Shown: piece after piece, positions 26,418-35,892 of the stretch
How the letters are laid out: each line of letters opens with the position of its first letter
How positions within the stretch are numbered: position 1 is the first letter of the stretch
Source of the DNA: Rhizobium herbae
GTDB taxonomy: Bacteria; Pseudomonadota; Alphaproteobacteria; Rhizobiales; Rhizobiaceae
Length of the DNA: 64,000 nucleotides
Direction of reading: 5' to 3'
Assembly (NCBI RefSeq): GCF_019511375.1
Contig: NZ_JAEUAO010000007.1
Coordinates: 124,001-188,000 of the forward strand
Position numbers and translations under genes: made by a program
The notes under the pieces: model-generated
Databases searched by the model: none
Seen by the model: only the letters and a program-made list of their open reading frames with translations
What the model was told of the DNA's origin: nothing

Positions 26418-26584
26418 TAAAACTCGCCCTAAGCGCGTCGTTTATTACCCTGGTATTCTTTTTTATATACTATGTATATATGCTTAGGAATCAAATTAAA
26501 TTACGCGACTTTTTAATAAGCTCGGCACTTTCTATCATTGTTACGATTATACTAACATGGTTCTTTAGCAAATTTTCCGGGTAG
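26414..26584 (+). CDS. Two-span 56-residue membrane protein, candidate immunity protein
   Basis: A short hydrophobic protein with spans at about residues 6-24 (LSASFITLVFFFIYYVYM) and 36-51 (LISSALSIIVTIILTWFF), joined by a basic loop (RNQIKLRD). AGGAG is nine bases upstream of the ATG. The gene is visibly AT-rich compared with the chromosome around the island, a sign of foreign origin. Its place directly after the glycine-zipper peptide, and its size and topology, match the immunity proteins of class II microcins. No sequence family recognised. Confidence 0.55.
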   Translation: MIKLALSASFITLVFFFIYYVYMLRNQIKLRDFLISSALSIIVTIILTWFFSKFSG

Positions 26585-26686
26585 TTATCTGTTGAGTGCC
26601 GACGGCGTGGGCACCGTTGAATCGTGGAGCGACGTGCAAGTCCAAGACCTGCATATGGCGCTGGCCGGAGCGCTTCGCTGCGGAGG

Positions 26687-26924
26687 CCTTCGGTTCGGGC
26701 AAGGTGCTGACCGCCTAGAGCGCTGCGGTCTGGCCCGTGACGGCTTTCTGCCTTATGCTGATTTCGCTGTTTTTCGCCGAAAAGCGGCGTCCGGCCTGAG
26801 ATCTGACGCCGAAACTGCTCTCCCGCTCCCGTAAGCTGCCGCCAACATACCGAAAAACGTGGGTTTTTCCCTTTATGGCCGCTTGACGATCCCGATTCGT
26901 CACCGCACTCTCTCGCCACGTCTG
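26687..26924 (+). repeat. Right copy of the direct repeat, containing a broken MFS 3' fragment
   Basis: Direct repeat of 20265-20520. It differs by a 15 bp and a 3 bp deletion and several substitutions in the part matching the MFS C-terminus, then is identical for the last 100 bp through CGCCACGTCTG. The MFS part has no start and has lost codons, so it is a pseudogene fragment. Weak similarity may extend left to about 26630. It directly borders the hppA leader, so this junction reflects the ancestral MFS-hppA neighbourhood. Confidence 0.9.
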
Positions 26925-27018
26925 CTACCGTCGCTTGAAGAGGAGGCACGGTCGGCAGCGCTTTTTGGGGCCTGTGGAACGGAGTGAGCCCGCAGGCTTA
27001 AACGGAGGAAAGTGCGAA

Positions 27019-29154
27019 ATGACCATATTACTGGGCGTTATCGCATGCGGGTTGCTTTCGGTGGTTTATGCCATCTGGGCGACGCAGTCGGTGCTATCAG
27101 CCGACCAGGGCAATGCCCGCATGCAAGAGATTGCAGGCTTCATACGCGAGGGGGCGCAGGCCTATCTCACCCGTCAATACAAGACCATTGCCCTCGTCGG
27201 CGCTGTCGTATTCATCGCGGCCTGGGTTCTTCTCTCCGCCACCGCCGCCATCGGCTTTCTGATTGGCGCTGTCCTGTCCGGCGCTGCCGGCTTCATCGGC
27301 ATGCATGTCTCGGTCCGGGCCAACGTGCGCACGGCGCAGGCCTCCTCCGTCAGCCTTGCGGCCGGTCTCGGTATCGCCTTCAAGTCCGGTGCCATCACCG
27401 GCATGCTGGTCGCCGGCCTGGCGCTGCTCGGCGTGTCGATCTACTACCTCGTGCTGACCGCCGGCCTCGGTTTGCCGGAAGGCTCGCGTGAAGTTATCGA
27501 CGCGCTGGTATCGCTCGGCTTCGGCGCTTCTCTCATCTCGATCTTCGCCCGTCTCGGCGGCGGCATCTTCACCAAGGGTGCCGATGTCGGCGGCGATCTC
27601 GTCGGCAAGGTGGAAGCCGGCATTCCGGAAGACGACCCGCGCAACCCGGCGACGATCGCCGACAACGTCGGCGACAACGTCGGCGATTGCGCCGGCATGG
27701 CGGCCGACCTGTTCGAGACCTATGCGGTGTCGATCGTCGCGACCATGGTCCTTGCGTCGATCTTCTTTGCCGGCGCTGCGAACCTTGCGGTTGTCATGGC
27801 CTATCCTCTGGCCATCTGCGGCGCCTGCATCATCACCTCGATCATCGGCGCGTTCTTCGTCAAGCTCGGCTCCAACGGCTCGATCATGGGCGCGCTCTAC
27901 AGGGGCCTCATCGTCACCGGCCTGCTGTCGATCGTCGGCCTTGGCGCGGCAACGTCTCTGACCATCGGCTGGAGCTCGATCGGCGTCATCGACGGCAAGG
28001 ACATCACCGGTGCCAACCTCTTCATCTGCGGCATTCTTGGCCTCGTCGTTACAGCGCTGATCGTGGTGATCACCGAATATTATACGGGCACCAACAAGCG
28101 GCCGGTGAATTCCATCGCCCAGGCCTCCGTCAGCGGCCACGGCACCAACGTCATCCAGGGGCTTGCGGTGTCACTGGAATCCACTGCACTGCCGGCAATC
28201 GTCATCGTCGGCGGCATCATCGCCACCTATCAGCTGGCAGGGCTGTTCGGCACCGGTATCGCGGTCACCTCCATGCTCGGCATTGCCGGCATGATCGTGG
28301 CGCTCGACGCCTTCGGTCCGGTCACCGACAATGCCGGCGGTATTGCCGAGATGTCGCATCTGCCGCCGGAGGTGCGCAAATCGACCGATGCGCTCGATGC
28401 CGTCGGCAATACCACCAAGGCGGTCACCAAGGGTTACGCGATCGGCTCGGCCGGCCTCGGCGCGCTGGTGCTGTTCGCGGCCTATTCGAACGATCTGAAA
28501 TATTTCGCGGCAAACGGCGACAAGTATCCCTATTTTGCGGATATCGGGGTGATCTCGTTTGATCTCTCCAACCCCTATGTGGTCTCCGGCCTGATCTTCG
28601 GCGGGCTCATTCCCTACCTGTTCGGCGGCATTGCCATGACCGCCGTCGGCCGGGCCGCCGGCTCGGTGGTGGAAGAAGTCCGCCGCCAGTTCAAGGCAAA
28701 GCCGGGCATCATGGCAGGAACGGACAAGCCGGACTATGGCCGCGCCGTCGATATGCTGACCAAGGCCGCGATCCGCGAAATGATCGTGCCGTCGCTTTTG
28801 CCGGTGCTGGCGCCGATCGTCGTCTATTTCGGCGTGCTGGCGCTGTCCGGTTCGAAGGCCTCTGCCTTTGCTGCACTGGGTGCGTCCCTGCTCGGCGTTA
28901 TCGTCAACGGCCTGTTCGTTGCGATTTCGATGACCTCGGGCGGTGGCGCCTGGGACAATGCCAAGAAGAGCTTCGAGGACGGCTTTGTCGACAAGGACGG
29001 CACGAGGCACATGAAGGGCTCGGAAGCCCACAAGGCTTCCGTTACCGGCGATACGGTCGGCGATCCCTACAAGGATACGGCCGGCCCCGCCGTCAACCCG
29101 GCGATCAAGATCACCAATATCGTCGCTCTTCTGCTTCTGGCGGTTCTCGCCTGA
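27019..29154 (+). CDS. hppA: K+-insensitive proton-pumping membrane pyrophosphatase
   Basis: Hydrolyses pyrophosphate and pumps protons across a membrane. 711 residues, about 16 spans. [20 protein letters not shown] and [20 protein letters not shown] are the pyrophosphate-binding loops. [10 protein letters not shown] carries Lys at the position where K+-dependent enzymes have Ala, so this is the K+-insensitive class. The start at 27019 follows GGAGGAAA at the right spacing; the open frame extends 28 codons upstream without family resemblance. Two hairpins follow the stop. It lies just right of the island. Confidence 0.96.
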   Translation: MTILLGVIACGLLSVVYAIWATQSVLSADQGNARMQEIAGFIREGAQAYLTRQYKTIALVGAVVFIAAWVLLSATAAIGFLIGAVLSGAAGFIGMHVSVRANVRTAQASSVSLAAGLGIAFKSGAITGMLVAGLALLGVSIYYLVLTAGLGLPEGSREVIDALVSLGFGASLISIFARLGGGIFTKGADVGGDLVGKVEAGIPEDDPRNPATIADNVGDNVGDCAGMAADLFETYAVSIVATMVLASIFFAGAANLAVVMAYPLAICGACIITSIIGAFFVKLGSNGSIMGALYRGLIVTGLLSIVGLGAATSLTIGWSSIGVIDGKDITGANLFICGILGLVVTALIVVITEYYTGTNKRPVNSIAQASVSGHGTNVIQGLAVSLESTALPAIVIVGGIIATYQLAGLFGTGIAVTSMLGIAGMIVALDAFGPVTDNAGGIAEMSHLPPEVRKSTDALDAVGNTTKAVTKGYAIGSAGLGALVLFAAYSNDLKYFAANGDKYPYFADIGVISFDLSNPYVVSGLIFGGLIPYLFGGIAMTAVGRAAGSVVEEVRRQFKAKPGIMAGTDKPDYGRAVDMLTKAAIREMIVPSLLPVLAPIVVYFGVLALSGSKASAFAALGASLLGVIVNGLFVAISMTSGGGAWDNAKKSFEDGFVDKDGTRHMKGSEAHKASVTGDTVGDPYKDTAGPAVNPAIKITNIVALLLLAVLA

Positions 29155-29160
29155 TTGCAC

Positions 29161-29190
29161 CCCACAGGCGTCCGGTTGCGCCTGTGGGGG
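29161..29190 (+). terminator. First hairpin after hppA
   Basis: CCCACAGGCG and CGCCTGTGGG surround a 9-base loop, starting six bases after the stop of hppA. No T-run; it is followed closely by the true terminator at 29206-29237. Confidence 0.5.
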
Positions 29191-29205
29191 TCACGCCACA
29201 AGCAC

Positions 29206-29237
29206 AAAGCCCGCGGAGGTCTCTTCCGCGGGCTTTT
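29206..29237 (+). terminator. Intrinsic terminator between hppA and bamE
   Basis: AAAGCCCGCGGA and TCCGCGGGCTTTT form a strong stem with a 6-7 base loop and a short T-tail. The A-run on the other side makes it bidirectional, so it can also end the convergent bamE transcript. Confidence 0.85.
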
Positions 29238-29264
29238 CGTATCGAGGGCAATCTCTTGATGCTG

Positions 29265-29765
29265 CTACTTTTTGCCGTAGTCGGAACCGTCGGAGAAGAT
29301 CGACCGGGCCATGGTCTTGCCGATGCCGTTGCCGGAGAGCAACTGGCCGAGGAAGGTCATTTCCTTGCCGCCGGTCGGCGTCGTGCGGGAAATCACGTCA
29401 AAGACCTTGCCGTCCTGCATCGTGTAGTGGGCCAGTTGCGAGACGACGCCTTCCTTGTCGAAATAGACGGCAAGGACGCTCTGGTCCACCAGCTTCGGCT
29501 TCATGAAGGCAACCGGCCGCTGGCGCTTCTGCGAGATATAGTAGAACACTTCATTGTCGAAGGTCGCGGTGGTCGACGGCGTGCCGAGCGACAGCAGCAC
29601 CTGTTCACGGCTGGAGCCGACCGGTGCCAGCGCCAGCGTTTCCTCATCGACGACATAACCCTGATTGATGGTCTGGCTGGTGTTCAGCACCTCGGCCGTC
29701 TTGCAGCCCGAAAGGGTCGTTGCGCAAATTGCCAATGTAAAAGTCACGTTGCTCAGAAATTTCAT
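29265..29765 (-). CDS. bamE: Outer membrane protein assembly factor BamE
   Basis: Lipoprotein subunit of the BAM complex that inserts beta-barrel proteins in the outer membrane. 166 residues from the start chosen. MKFLSNVTFTLAICATTLSGC is a lipoprotein signal with the lipobox LSGC at residue 21. The SmpA/OmlA domain has ETLALAPVGSSREQVLLSLGTPS. An in-frame ATG at 29798 would add a basic extension ahead of the signal; I prefer 29765. The C-terminal part beyond residue 110 is longer than in E. coli BamE, as usual in rhizobia. Confidence 0.88.
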   Translation of the reverse strand: MKFLSNVTFTLAICATTLSGCKTAEVLNTSQTINQGYVVDEETLALAPVGSSREQVLLSLGTPSTTATFDNEVFYYISQKRQRPVAFMKPKLVDQSVLAVYFDKEGVVSQLAHYTMQDGKVFDVISRTTPTGGKEMTFLGQLLSGNGIGKTMARSIFSDGSDYGKK

Positions 29766-29929
29766 GTCTGACTTGAAATACCGTTTCGTCAACGACATCT
29801 CCCTCAAGGTAACGCTGGCAGATGCGCCATTGCATTTCGTGCCTGCTTCGGTAAACCAGCTTCAGCGATCATGCAATAACAGGATGCGCGGGCCGGCGCA
29901 TTTTGAAGCGGTCAAACTTGGGCTTTATG

Positions 29930-30469
29930 ATGATATTCGGACTGTTCGGCAAAAAAAACAGCAATGCGGCCATTGTCGCGCGCCAGTACGATCTTTTGAC
30001 CGCAGCCGCCCGGCGGCCTTATCTCTATACCGATCTTGGCGTTCCCGACACGGTGATGGGGCGCTTCGAAATGCTGTCGGCAACGCTGATCCTCTATTTT
30101 CGCCGCACCCGCAGCTCCGGTCGGGTGGGGCAGGAGATCGCGCAGGAAATCATCGACGCCTTCTTCGAGGATGTCGATCATTCGATACGCGAGCTGGGCG
30201 TCGGCGACGTCAGCGTGCCGAAGAAGATGAAGAAGTTCGCCTCGATGTTTTACGGCCGGCTGGAAAGCTATGCGGCGGCGCTGGATCATAAGGATGGCGA
30301 CGAGCTGGCGGCAGCGCTGAAGCGCAATTTCCACCCGCAGACGGACGACCCGGCCCTCTCCATGGATGGGCTCGCAAGCTATATGTTGCGTGCCGAAGCG
30401 CAGCTTGCGGAAGTGGGAGAGGATGTCGTAGAAACCGGCCGGATCGACCTGGCCGATGCGGCCGCCTGA
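29930..30469 (+). CDS. Ubiquinol-cytochrome c chaperone family protein (CBP3-like)
   Basis: A 179-residue bacterial relative of the mitochondrial bc1 assembly chaperone CBP3. MIFGLFGKK is the usual N-terminus; PYLYTDLGVPDTVMGRFEML and GVGDVSVPKKMKKFASMFYGRLESY are the family signatures. Soluble. It is divergent from bamE and followed by a DUF177 gene, an arrangement I recall from other rhizobia. The start could be the ATG one codon earlier at 29927. Confidence 0.85.
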   Translation: MIFGLFGKKNSNAAIVARQYDLLTAAARRPYLYTDLGVPDTVMGRFEMLSATLILYFRRTRSSGRVGQEIAQEIIDAFFEDVDHSIRELGVGDVSVPKKMKKFASMFYGRLESYAAALDHKDGDELAAALKRNFHPQTDDPALSMDGLASYMLRAEAQLAEVGEDVVETGRIDLADAAA

Positions 30470-30546
30470 AGCACCGCACCGCGACCCCCGGAGCCGCTAC
30501 CGGCAGCACCATCTTGGGCGGCGACGCCGCCCGAAAGGACTTGACG

Positions 30547-31098
30547 ATGAACCACGACGAGAAACCCGCGTTTTCCTTTCCGGTCAAGGTTGGCCATATC
30601 TCCGCCAATGCCGTGACGGTTCATCTTGAGGCCAATGAGGCCGAACGCAAGGCGCTGCGCGATCTGTGGGGTGTGTCGGACGTGCTGTCGCTCTCCTCCG
30701 ATCTGCAGATCGCCCGCTGGAAGAAGGACGGCGTCAAGATCAAGGGCAGGGTCAAGGCGAAGATCGTCCAGGCCTGCGTGGTGACGCTGGAGCCGGTGGA
30801 AGCGGAACTCGACGAGCCGGTCGAAGCGATCTTCGTGCCGGAGGGCTCGCGGCTGGCGCGGATCGCCGCCAATGATACGGGCGAGATGATTCTCGATCCG
30901 GACGGCCCCGATCTTCCCGACATGTTCAGCGGCGACACCATCGATGTGGGCGTCACCGTCGCGGAACACGCGGCGCTGGCAATCGACCCCTATCCTCGCA
31001 AGCAGGGGGCGAGCTTCGGTGAGCGGATCGAAAGCAGCGAGAAGGATGATGTCCGTCCCAATCCTTTCGCGGTGCTCAAGGATTGGAAAAAGGACTGA
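30547..31098 (+). CDS. YceD/DUF177 family protein
   Basis: A 183-residue soluble protein of the DUF177 (YceD) family, linked in many bacteria to rRNA/ribosome biogenesis and usually found before rpmF or plsX. LWGVSDVLSLSSDLQIARW, VKAKIVQACVVTLEPV and the C-terminal LKDWKKD follow the family pattern. The alphaproteobacterial form keeps only one Cys in the CVVTLEPV stretch. AAAGGA precedes the ATG at 30547. plsX follows after 200 bp. Confidence 0.85.
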   Translation: MNHDEKPAFSFPVKVGHISANAVTVHLEANEAERKALRDLWGVSDVLSLSSDLQIARWKKDGVKIKGRVKAKIVQACVVTLEPVEAELDEPVEAIFVPEGSRLARIAANDTGEMILDPDGPDLPDMFSGDTIDVGVTVAEHAALAIDPYPRKQGASFGERIESSEKDDVRPNPFAVLKDWKKD

Positions 31099-31302
31099 GT
31101 CTGGAAAGGCTCGCGACACAAATCGGTTGTCACACCAGCGAAAAACGGTATTTTGGCCGAAATCCAGCCCGTTGGGCCGTTTGCCCCGCAAGCAGGGGCC
31201 GTTGCGTCTCAAACGTCATGAAAACACGTGTGTCTCCATCGCTCACGCTGATTGCGCCGGGACGAAACATGCGGTGTGGCAGGAATAAAGGATAAGGCAC
31301 GC

Positions 31303-32361
31303 GTGGTCAGAATTTCTGTTGATGTGATGGGCGGCGACTTCGGTCCGCAGGTCGTCATCCCGGGTGCCGCAAGGGCGCTCGAACGGCATCCCGATATCCG
31401 TTTCGTCCTGTATGGCCTCGAGGATCAGTGCGCGCCGCTCCTGGAAAAATATCCCAGGCTGAAGGCGAACAGCACCTTTCACCCTTCCGAGCTGGCGATT
31501 GCCATGGACGAGAAGCCGAGCCAGGCGCTCAGGCGCGGCCGCGGCAAGGCGAGCATGTGGCAGGCGATCGACGCCGTCAACAGGGGCGACGCGGACGTGG
31601 TCGTCTCGGCCGGCAATACCGGCGCGCTGATGGCGATGTCGGTGTTCTGCCTGCGCACCATGTCCGGCATCCAGCGCCCGGCGATCGCGGCGATCTGGCC
31701 GACGCTGAAGGGCGAGAGCATCGTGCTCGACGTCGGCGCAACGATCGGCGCGGACGCACAGCAACTGATGGATTTCGCCCTGATGGGCGGCGCCATGGCG
31801 CGCGCCCTGTTCGAGATCGAGCGCCCGACGCTCGGTCTGCTCAATGTCGGCGTCGAGGAGATCAAGGGCCAGGAAGAGGTCAAGGAGGCCGGTCGGCTGA
31901 TCCGCGAAGCGGCTCCCGACAGCATCGACTATCTCGGCTTCGTCGAGGGCGATGACATTGGCCGCGGCACGGTCGACGTCGTGGTGACGGAGGGCTTTGC
32001 CGGTAATATCGCGCTGAAGGCATCCGAGGGCACCGCCCGGCAGATCGCCGAATATCTGCGCGCGGCGATGTCGCGCACTCTACTTGCCAAAATAGGCTAT
32101 ATTCTCGCCAAGGGCGCCTTCGACCGCCTGCGTGAGAAGATGGACCCGCGCAAGGTCAATGGTGGCGTCTTCCTCGGCCTTAATGGTGTCGTGATCAAGA
32201 GCCATGGAGGAACCGACGCGGAAGGTTTCGCAGCGGCGATCGACGTCGGCTACGATATGGTCCGCAACGGCCTGAAGGCCAAGATCGAAAACGATTTGCA
32301 AAAATACCATGCCTCGCGTCCCGCCGAAGGTGCGGCGAGCGGCATGGCCGACGAGGTTTGA
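31303..32361 (+). CDS. plsX: Phosphate acyltransferase PlsX
   Basis: Makes acyl-phosphate from acyl-ACP for phospholipid synthesis; peripheral membrane protein. 352 residues. The start is a GTG ([16 protein letters not shown]). The frame is open further upstream to an ATG at 31252, but that extension is not family-like. [14 protein letters not shown] and [21 protein letters not shown] are signatures. fabH follows five bases after the stop. Confidence 0.95.
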   Translation: MVRISVDVMGGDFGPQVVIPGAARALERHPDIRFVLYGLEDQCAPLLEKYPRLKANSTFHPSELAIAMDEKPSQALRRGRGKASMWQAIDAVNRGDADVVVSAGNTGALMAMSVFCLRTMSGIQRPAIAAIWPTLKGESIVLDVGATIGADAQQLMDFALMGGAMARALFEIERPTLGLLNVGVEEIKGQEEVKEAGRLIREAAPDSIDYLGFVEGDDIGRGTVDVVVTEGFAGNIALKASEGTARQIAEYLRAAMSRTLLAKIGYILAKGAFDRLREKMDPRKVNGGVFLGLNGVVIKSHGGTDAEGFAAAIDVGYDMVRNGLKAKIENDLQKYHASRPAEGAASGMADEV

Positions 32362-32366
32362 AGAGT

Positions 32367-33338
32367 ATGATCCGTTCTGTGGTTCGCGGTTTTGGGGCAT
32401 CGCTTCCCAAACGGGTGATGACCAATAGCGAAATGGAAGCGAAGGTCGACACGTCCGACGAATGGATCGTGCAGCGCACCGGCATCCGCCAGCGCCATAT
32501 CGCCGGCGAGGGCGAAACGACCGCTTCGCTCGGCGAGGCGGCAGCGCGCGCCGCCCTCGACAAGTCCGGCCTGACGGCCGCCGACCTCGATGTGATCATC
32601 GTTGCGACCTCGACGCCGGACAACACATTTCCGGCAACGGCCGTCAACATCCAGAATCGCCTCGGCATGCATCATGGCGCGGCTTTCGACGTGCAGGCGG
32701 TCTGTTCCGGCTTCATCTACGCCGTCGCGACGGCCGACGCCTATATCCGCGGCGGGCTTGCCCGGCGCGTGCTGGTGATTGGCGCGGAGACGTTTTCGCG
32801 CATTCTCGACTGGAACGACCGGACGACCTGCGTCCTGTTCGGCGATGGCGCCGGCGCCATCGTTCTGGAAGCGCAGGAAGGCGAGGGAACGACCGCCGAT
32901 CGCGGCGTCCTGACCGCGCAGCTGCGCTCGGATGGCGCACACAAGGAAAAACTCTATGTCGACGGTGGCCCATCGACGACGGGCACGGTCGGCCACCTGC
33001 GCATGGAGGGCCGCGAGGTCTTCAAGCATGCGGTCGGCATGATCACCGACGTCATCGAAGCGGCGTTCGAGGCGACCGGCACGACGGCCGAGGATCTCGA
33101 TTGGCTGGTGCCGCACCAGGCCAATCGCCGCATCATCGACGGATCCGCCAGGAAGCTCGGCATCCCGCTCGACAAGGTTGTGGTTACAGTGGACCTCCAC
33201 GGGAACACTTCGGCCGCCTCCATTCCGCTTGCACTCAACGTCGCGGCGTCCGACGGCCGTATCAAACAGGGCGATCTCGTCCTGCTCGAGGCCATGGGCG
33301 GTGGCTTCACATGGGGTTCCATCCTGCTGCGCTGGTAA
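32367..33338 (+). CDS. fabH: 3-oxoacyl-ACP synthase III
   Basis: Starts fatty-acid chains by condensing acetyl-CoA with malonyl-ACP. 323 residues. Catalytic Cys in [11 protein letters not shown], His in VPHQANRRI and Asn in LHGNTSAAS are all present. [13 protein letters not shown] is the normal C-terminus. ATG at 32367; a TTG three codons earlier is not needed. Cotranscribed with plsX. Confidence 0.96.
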   Translation: MIRSVVRGFGASLPKRVMTNSEMEAKVDTSDEWIVQRTGIRQRHIAGEGETTASLGEAAARAALDKSGLTAADLDVIIVATSTPDNTFPATAVNIQNRLGMHHGAAFDVQAVCSGFIYAVATADAYIRGGLARRVLVIGAETFSRILDWNDRTTCVLFGDGAGAIVLEAQEGEGTTADRGVLTAQLRSDGAHKEKLYVDGGPSTTGTVGHLRMEGREVFKHAVGMITDVIEAAFEATGTTAEDLDWLVPHQANRRIIDGSARKLGIPLDKVVVTVDLHGNTSAASIPLALNVAASDGRIKQGDLVLLEAMGGGFTWGSILLRW

Positions 33339-33432
33339 AGAAAAGACAATATAACGCAGAGGCTTGACCGGAATGGACAAGGGCAATACTCTTCCGGGCT
33401 AATCGATATTTCAAGAAAATCGGTGGGGGACG

Positions 33433-33771
33433 ATGAGCGGAAAAACGGTGACACGAGCAGACTTGGCCGAATCGGTTTTTCGCAAGGTCGGTCTTTCCCG
33501 AACGGAATCGGCCGAACTGGTCGAGACCGTGATCGATGAGATTTGCAACGCCATCGTCCGTGGCGAAAGCGTCAAGCTCTCCTCCTTCGCAACGTTCCAG
33601 GTACGCGACAAGAACGAGCGCATCGGCCGCAATCCGAAAACCGGCGAGGAAGTGCCGATTTCGCCCCGCCGCGTCATGACCTTCAAGGCCTCCAACGTGC
33701 TGAAGCAGCGCGTTCTCAAGGCGCATCTGGCCCGCAAGGCCAAGCTGAAACCGCAATCGCCGGCTTCGTAA
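33433..33771 (+). CDS. ihfA: Integration host factor subunit alpha
   Basis: DNA-bending architectural protein, 112 residues. [22 protein letters not shown] is the N-terminal helix region. The beta-arm reads [20 protein letters not shown], with the DNA-intercalating proline. The plsX-fabH-ihfA-merR order is conserved in alphaproteobacteria. The C-terminal extension KLKPQSPAS is usual in rhizobia. Confidence 0.95.
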   Translation: MSGKTVTRADLAESVFRKVGLSRTESAELVETVIDEICNAIVRGESVKLSSFATFQVRDKNERIGRNPKTGEEVPISPRRVMTFKASNVLKQRVLKAHLARKAKLKPQSPAS

Positions 33772-33893
33772 TTGCTCACTTATCATTAAAGTGGTTGAAA
33801 ACGCGTCCATAAGCCGTTGAAATACGCATGATTCGTGTAATCATTCGTATTGCTGCCAGGGACGACGCAGGACGACGGTCGCGCCCGATCCGT

Positions 33894-33981
33894 CTACAGC
33901 CCCGCGCGTCTGTTCAGGCGCGTAAAGGACGCTGTAGAACTTTCAGATTGCCGCATAATGTCATTCCTGGAGCAATTCCGG
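33894..33981. repeat. Rhizobial intergenic palindromic repeat
   Basis: CTACAGC (33894-33900) and GCTGTAG (33931-33937) enclose an inner hairpin CGCGTCTG-TT-CAGGCGCG. About 28 bases on is CCTGGAGCAATTCCGG. I recall both blocks as very frequent intergenic elements in rhizobial genomes. It lies in the 250 bp gap between ihfA and the merR gene and probably forms structure in the leader of the latter. Confidence 0.6.
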
Positions 33982-34022
33982 TTTGAGCAATTGTGCAGCA
34001 GCCGTGTTCGATGGGGGAAGAC

Positions 34023-34556
34023 ATGGACAAGAGCCCGGACGCGTTCCGCACCATCAGTGAAGTGGCCGACGATCTCGACCTGCCGCAGCACGTGCTGCGG
34101 TTCTGGGAGACGCGCTTTGCGCAGATCAAGCCGATGAAACGCGGCGGCGGGCGGCGTTATTACCGGCCGGAAGACGTCGATCTCTTGAAGGGCATCCGCC
34201 ATCTGCTCTATGATCACGGCTATACGATCAAGGGCGTTCAGAAGCTTCTGAAGATGAACGGCAACAAGTTCGTTGCCGCAATTGCCAGCGGCGATCTCGC
34301 CACCGTCGAGGCGCTGGCCGCGGCCAATATCGAGGAGCCGGCGCAGCCGAAGCTCGGCAACCCGGACGAGGACCAGATCGTCGGTCGCGCCAAGGCGCCG
34401 GCGAGCCGCCGGTTCTTCTCTTTCGTCGGCGGCAATGACGAGGCGCCGGAAATCTCGGTCGGCAAGACCTCGGTCGGCAAGGAGGATCGCGCCCTGCTGC
34501 AGGAAGCGCTCTACGACCTCCTGGAATGCAAGCGGCTGCTCGACCAGGTGCGCTGA
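34023..34556 (+). CDS. MerR family transcriptional regulator
   Basis: A 177-residue regulator. The winged helix is at the N-terminus ([24 protein letters not shown], then [22 protein letters not shown]). The rest is low-complexity and ends in a short helix ([19 protein letters not shown]). No cysteine pair of the metal-sensing kind. It is the small MerR protein always found after ihfA in rhizobia; its targets are unknown. ATG at 34023 with GGGGGAAG ahead. Confidence 0.9.
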   Translation: MDKSPDAFRTISEVADDLDLPQHVLRFWETRFAQIKPMKRGGGRRYYRPEDVDLLKGIRHLLYDHGYTIKGVQKLLKMNGNKFVAAIASGDLATVEALAAANIEEPAQPKLGNPDEDQIVGRAKAPASRRFFSFVGGNDEAPEISVGKTSVGKEDRALLQEALYDLLECKRLLDQVR

Positions 34557-34695
34557 GGCAGACCAGGCAGCTGGTTTCGCGGAGGGCGCTCCGTAGCGAT
34601 GCGGCCCTGCGTTCTCCGTTGCTCTGCATTCCGCTCGTGCCGTCAGAGACGTACACTGTGAATCTCCATCAATTTTGACGAGCAAGGCGCAACGC

Positions 34696-34941
34696 ATGGA
34701 AAGGCCCTGGACGAAAAGCGTGACGCTCGCCCTTGAGGGGCCGGGCAAATATGTGACGATCTCCAACGTCACCGAGGCATCCTGGGCGATGATCGAGGAC
34801 TGGCCGCTCGACGATGCACCCGTCTTGAACCGCGCGCTCGACATCTGTGCTGCCGCCGTCGAGGGCAAGCGGCCGGCGGAAGATGCGCGCAAGGCGTTTA
34901 TCGAGGCCGCCGCCGAGGCCGACATCCATGTTCGAGAGTGA
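34696..34941 (+). CDS. DUF982 family protein
   Basis: An 81-residue soluble protein with the DUF982 pattern common in rhizobia: W-x-K-x-V-x-L near the start, SWAMIEDWPLDDAPVLNRALDIC, and ARKAFIEAAAEADI at the end. Function unknown; many paralogues exist per genome. The ATG at 34696 gives the usual family N-terminus (MERPWTKSV). Confidence 0.8.
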   Translation: MERPWTKSVTLALEGPGKYVTISNVTEASWAMIEDWPLDDAPVLNRALDICAAAVEGKRPAEDARKAFIEAAAEADIHVRE

Positions 34942-35072
34942 GCGTTTCCTATCCTTTCCCGATGTGTCACATTGTTTTTCGCAACCTGTTTTATTGAAAC
35001 GACAGACAGACCCTTGGGCTTGAGCGCCGGCATCTCCATATCTGCGTCTTCAAGGATGAAGAAACGAGCGAC

Positions 35073-35423
35073 ATGACCAAATCCCTGCAGGCGAAGTTCC
35101 ATGCCGAGATGCTCGCCCTCTACGACCATTGCGCCCGCCTTGGCTTCCGCCCCGTTCTGTTTCGCCGCCTCGTCATCCTGAACGGCGGCGTCGAAGCGGC
35201 GAAGGAACTGGTGTTCAAGCCGGGCACGACCGGCCTCGAGCGCCTGATGGACGCCGGCAAGGCCGCACTGTCGATGGAGGCGGCGATGGTGCGGGCGGAT
35301 TATCGCTCGCTGTTTACGCCGCTCGAAATCAAGGAAGCCGCCAGGCGCCTCGAGGGGACCGCTAGCCGCGAACGCTCCCGAGGCCGGCTCACCGCCACCG
35401 TCACCAACCCGAAACAGGCATAG
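35073..35423 (+). CDS. Hypothetical protein, 116 residues
   Basis: Soluble, helical, basic protein that I do not recognise. ALYDHCARLGFRPVLFRRLVILNGGVEAAKELV and GTTGLERLMDAGKAALSMEA form its core; a basic tail (RERSRGRL) closes it. The next gene starts five bases after its stop, so the two are likely a pair. Confidence 0.6.
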   Translation: MTKSLQAKFHAEMLALYDHCARLGFRPVLFRRLVILNGGVEAAKELVFKPGTTGLERLMDAGKAALSMEAAMVRADYRSLFTPLEIKEAARRLEGTASRERSRGRLTATVTNPKQA

Positions 35424-35427
35424 TCAA

Positions 35428-35694
35428 ATGGCAAAAAAGCAGAAGCTCGAGCATTCGGATTTCGCCGGCGAATTCACCGATGACGGCGTCACCGTGCTCG
35501 TCGACATCTTCCGCAATGCCGGAAGCAACGACGGCTGGACGATGGAGGTGATCGACCAGGACGAGGGCCTGACCGTCTGGGAAGAGCCTTTCCCCACCGA
35601 CAAGGAAGCCTTCGAGGAATTCCTCGCCACCGTCGAGCGCGACGGCATCCGGTCGTTTCTGGAGGACCCGGAACCGGAGGCGTCGGTGCATTGA
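35428..35694 (+). CDS. Hypothetical acidic protein, 88 residues
   Basis: Small acidic protein without recognised family. TVLVDIFRNAGSNDGWTMEVID and VWEEPFPTDKEAFEEFL suggest a compact alpha/beta fold. It follows the preceding gene with a 4 bp gap. The acidic-after-basic pairing could mean that the two interact; that is inference only. Confidence 0.6.
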   Translation: MAKKQKLEHSDFAGEFTDDGVTVLVDIFRNAGSNDGWTMEVIDQDEGLTVWEEPFPTDKEAFEEFLATVERDGIRSFLEDPEPEASVH

Positions 35695-35892
35695 TGGCGG
35701 CTGGTGGGGCGGGTGGAGTTGAGACTACGATCGGCTCTCAAGGTGCCTACCGGATGCGTGGGTAGCACGTTCGCTTCGGCGGGACGTGCTGATGCCGGAG
35801 GCGCGCAATAAGCACCGGGCTAACTCTTTTGTGTAGCTTTTCGCCAACGTGCTCAGCGTTTACGATCTGGGCGCGAAACGGCGGAGAGGGGC

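Noticed and set aside
20521-26686. Integrase, transposase or insertion-sequence ends inside the island
   Set aside because: Both strands were examined; no such gene or short terminal inverted repeats were found.
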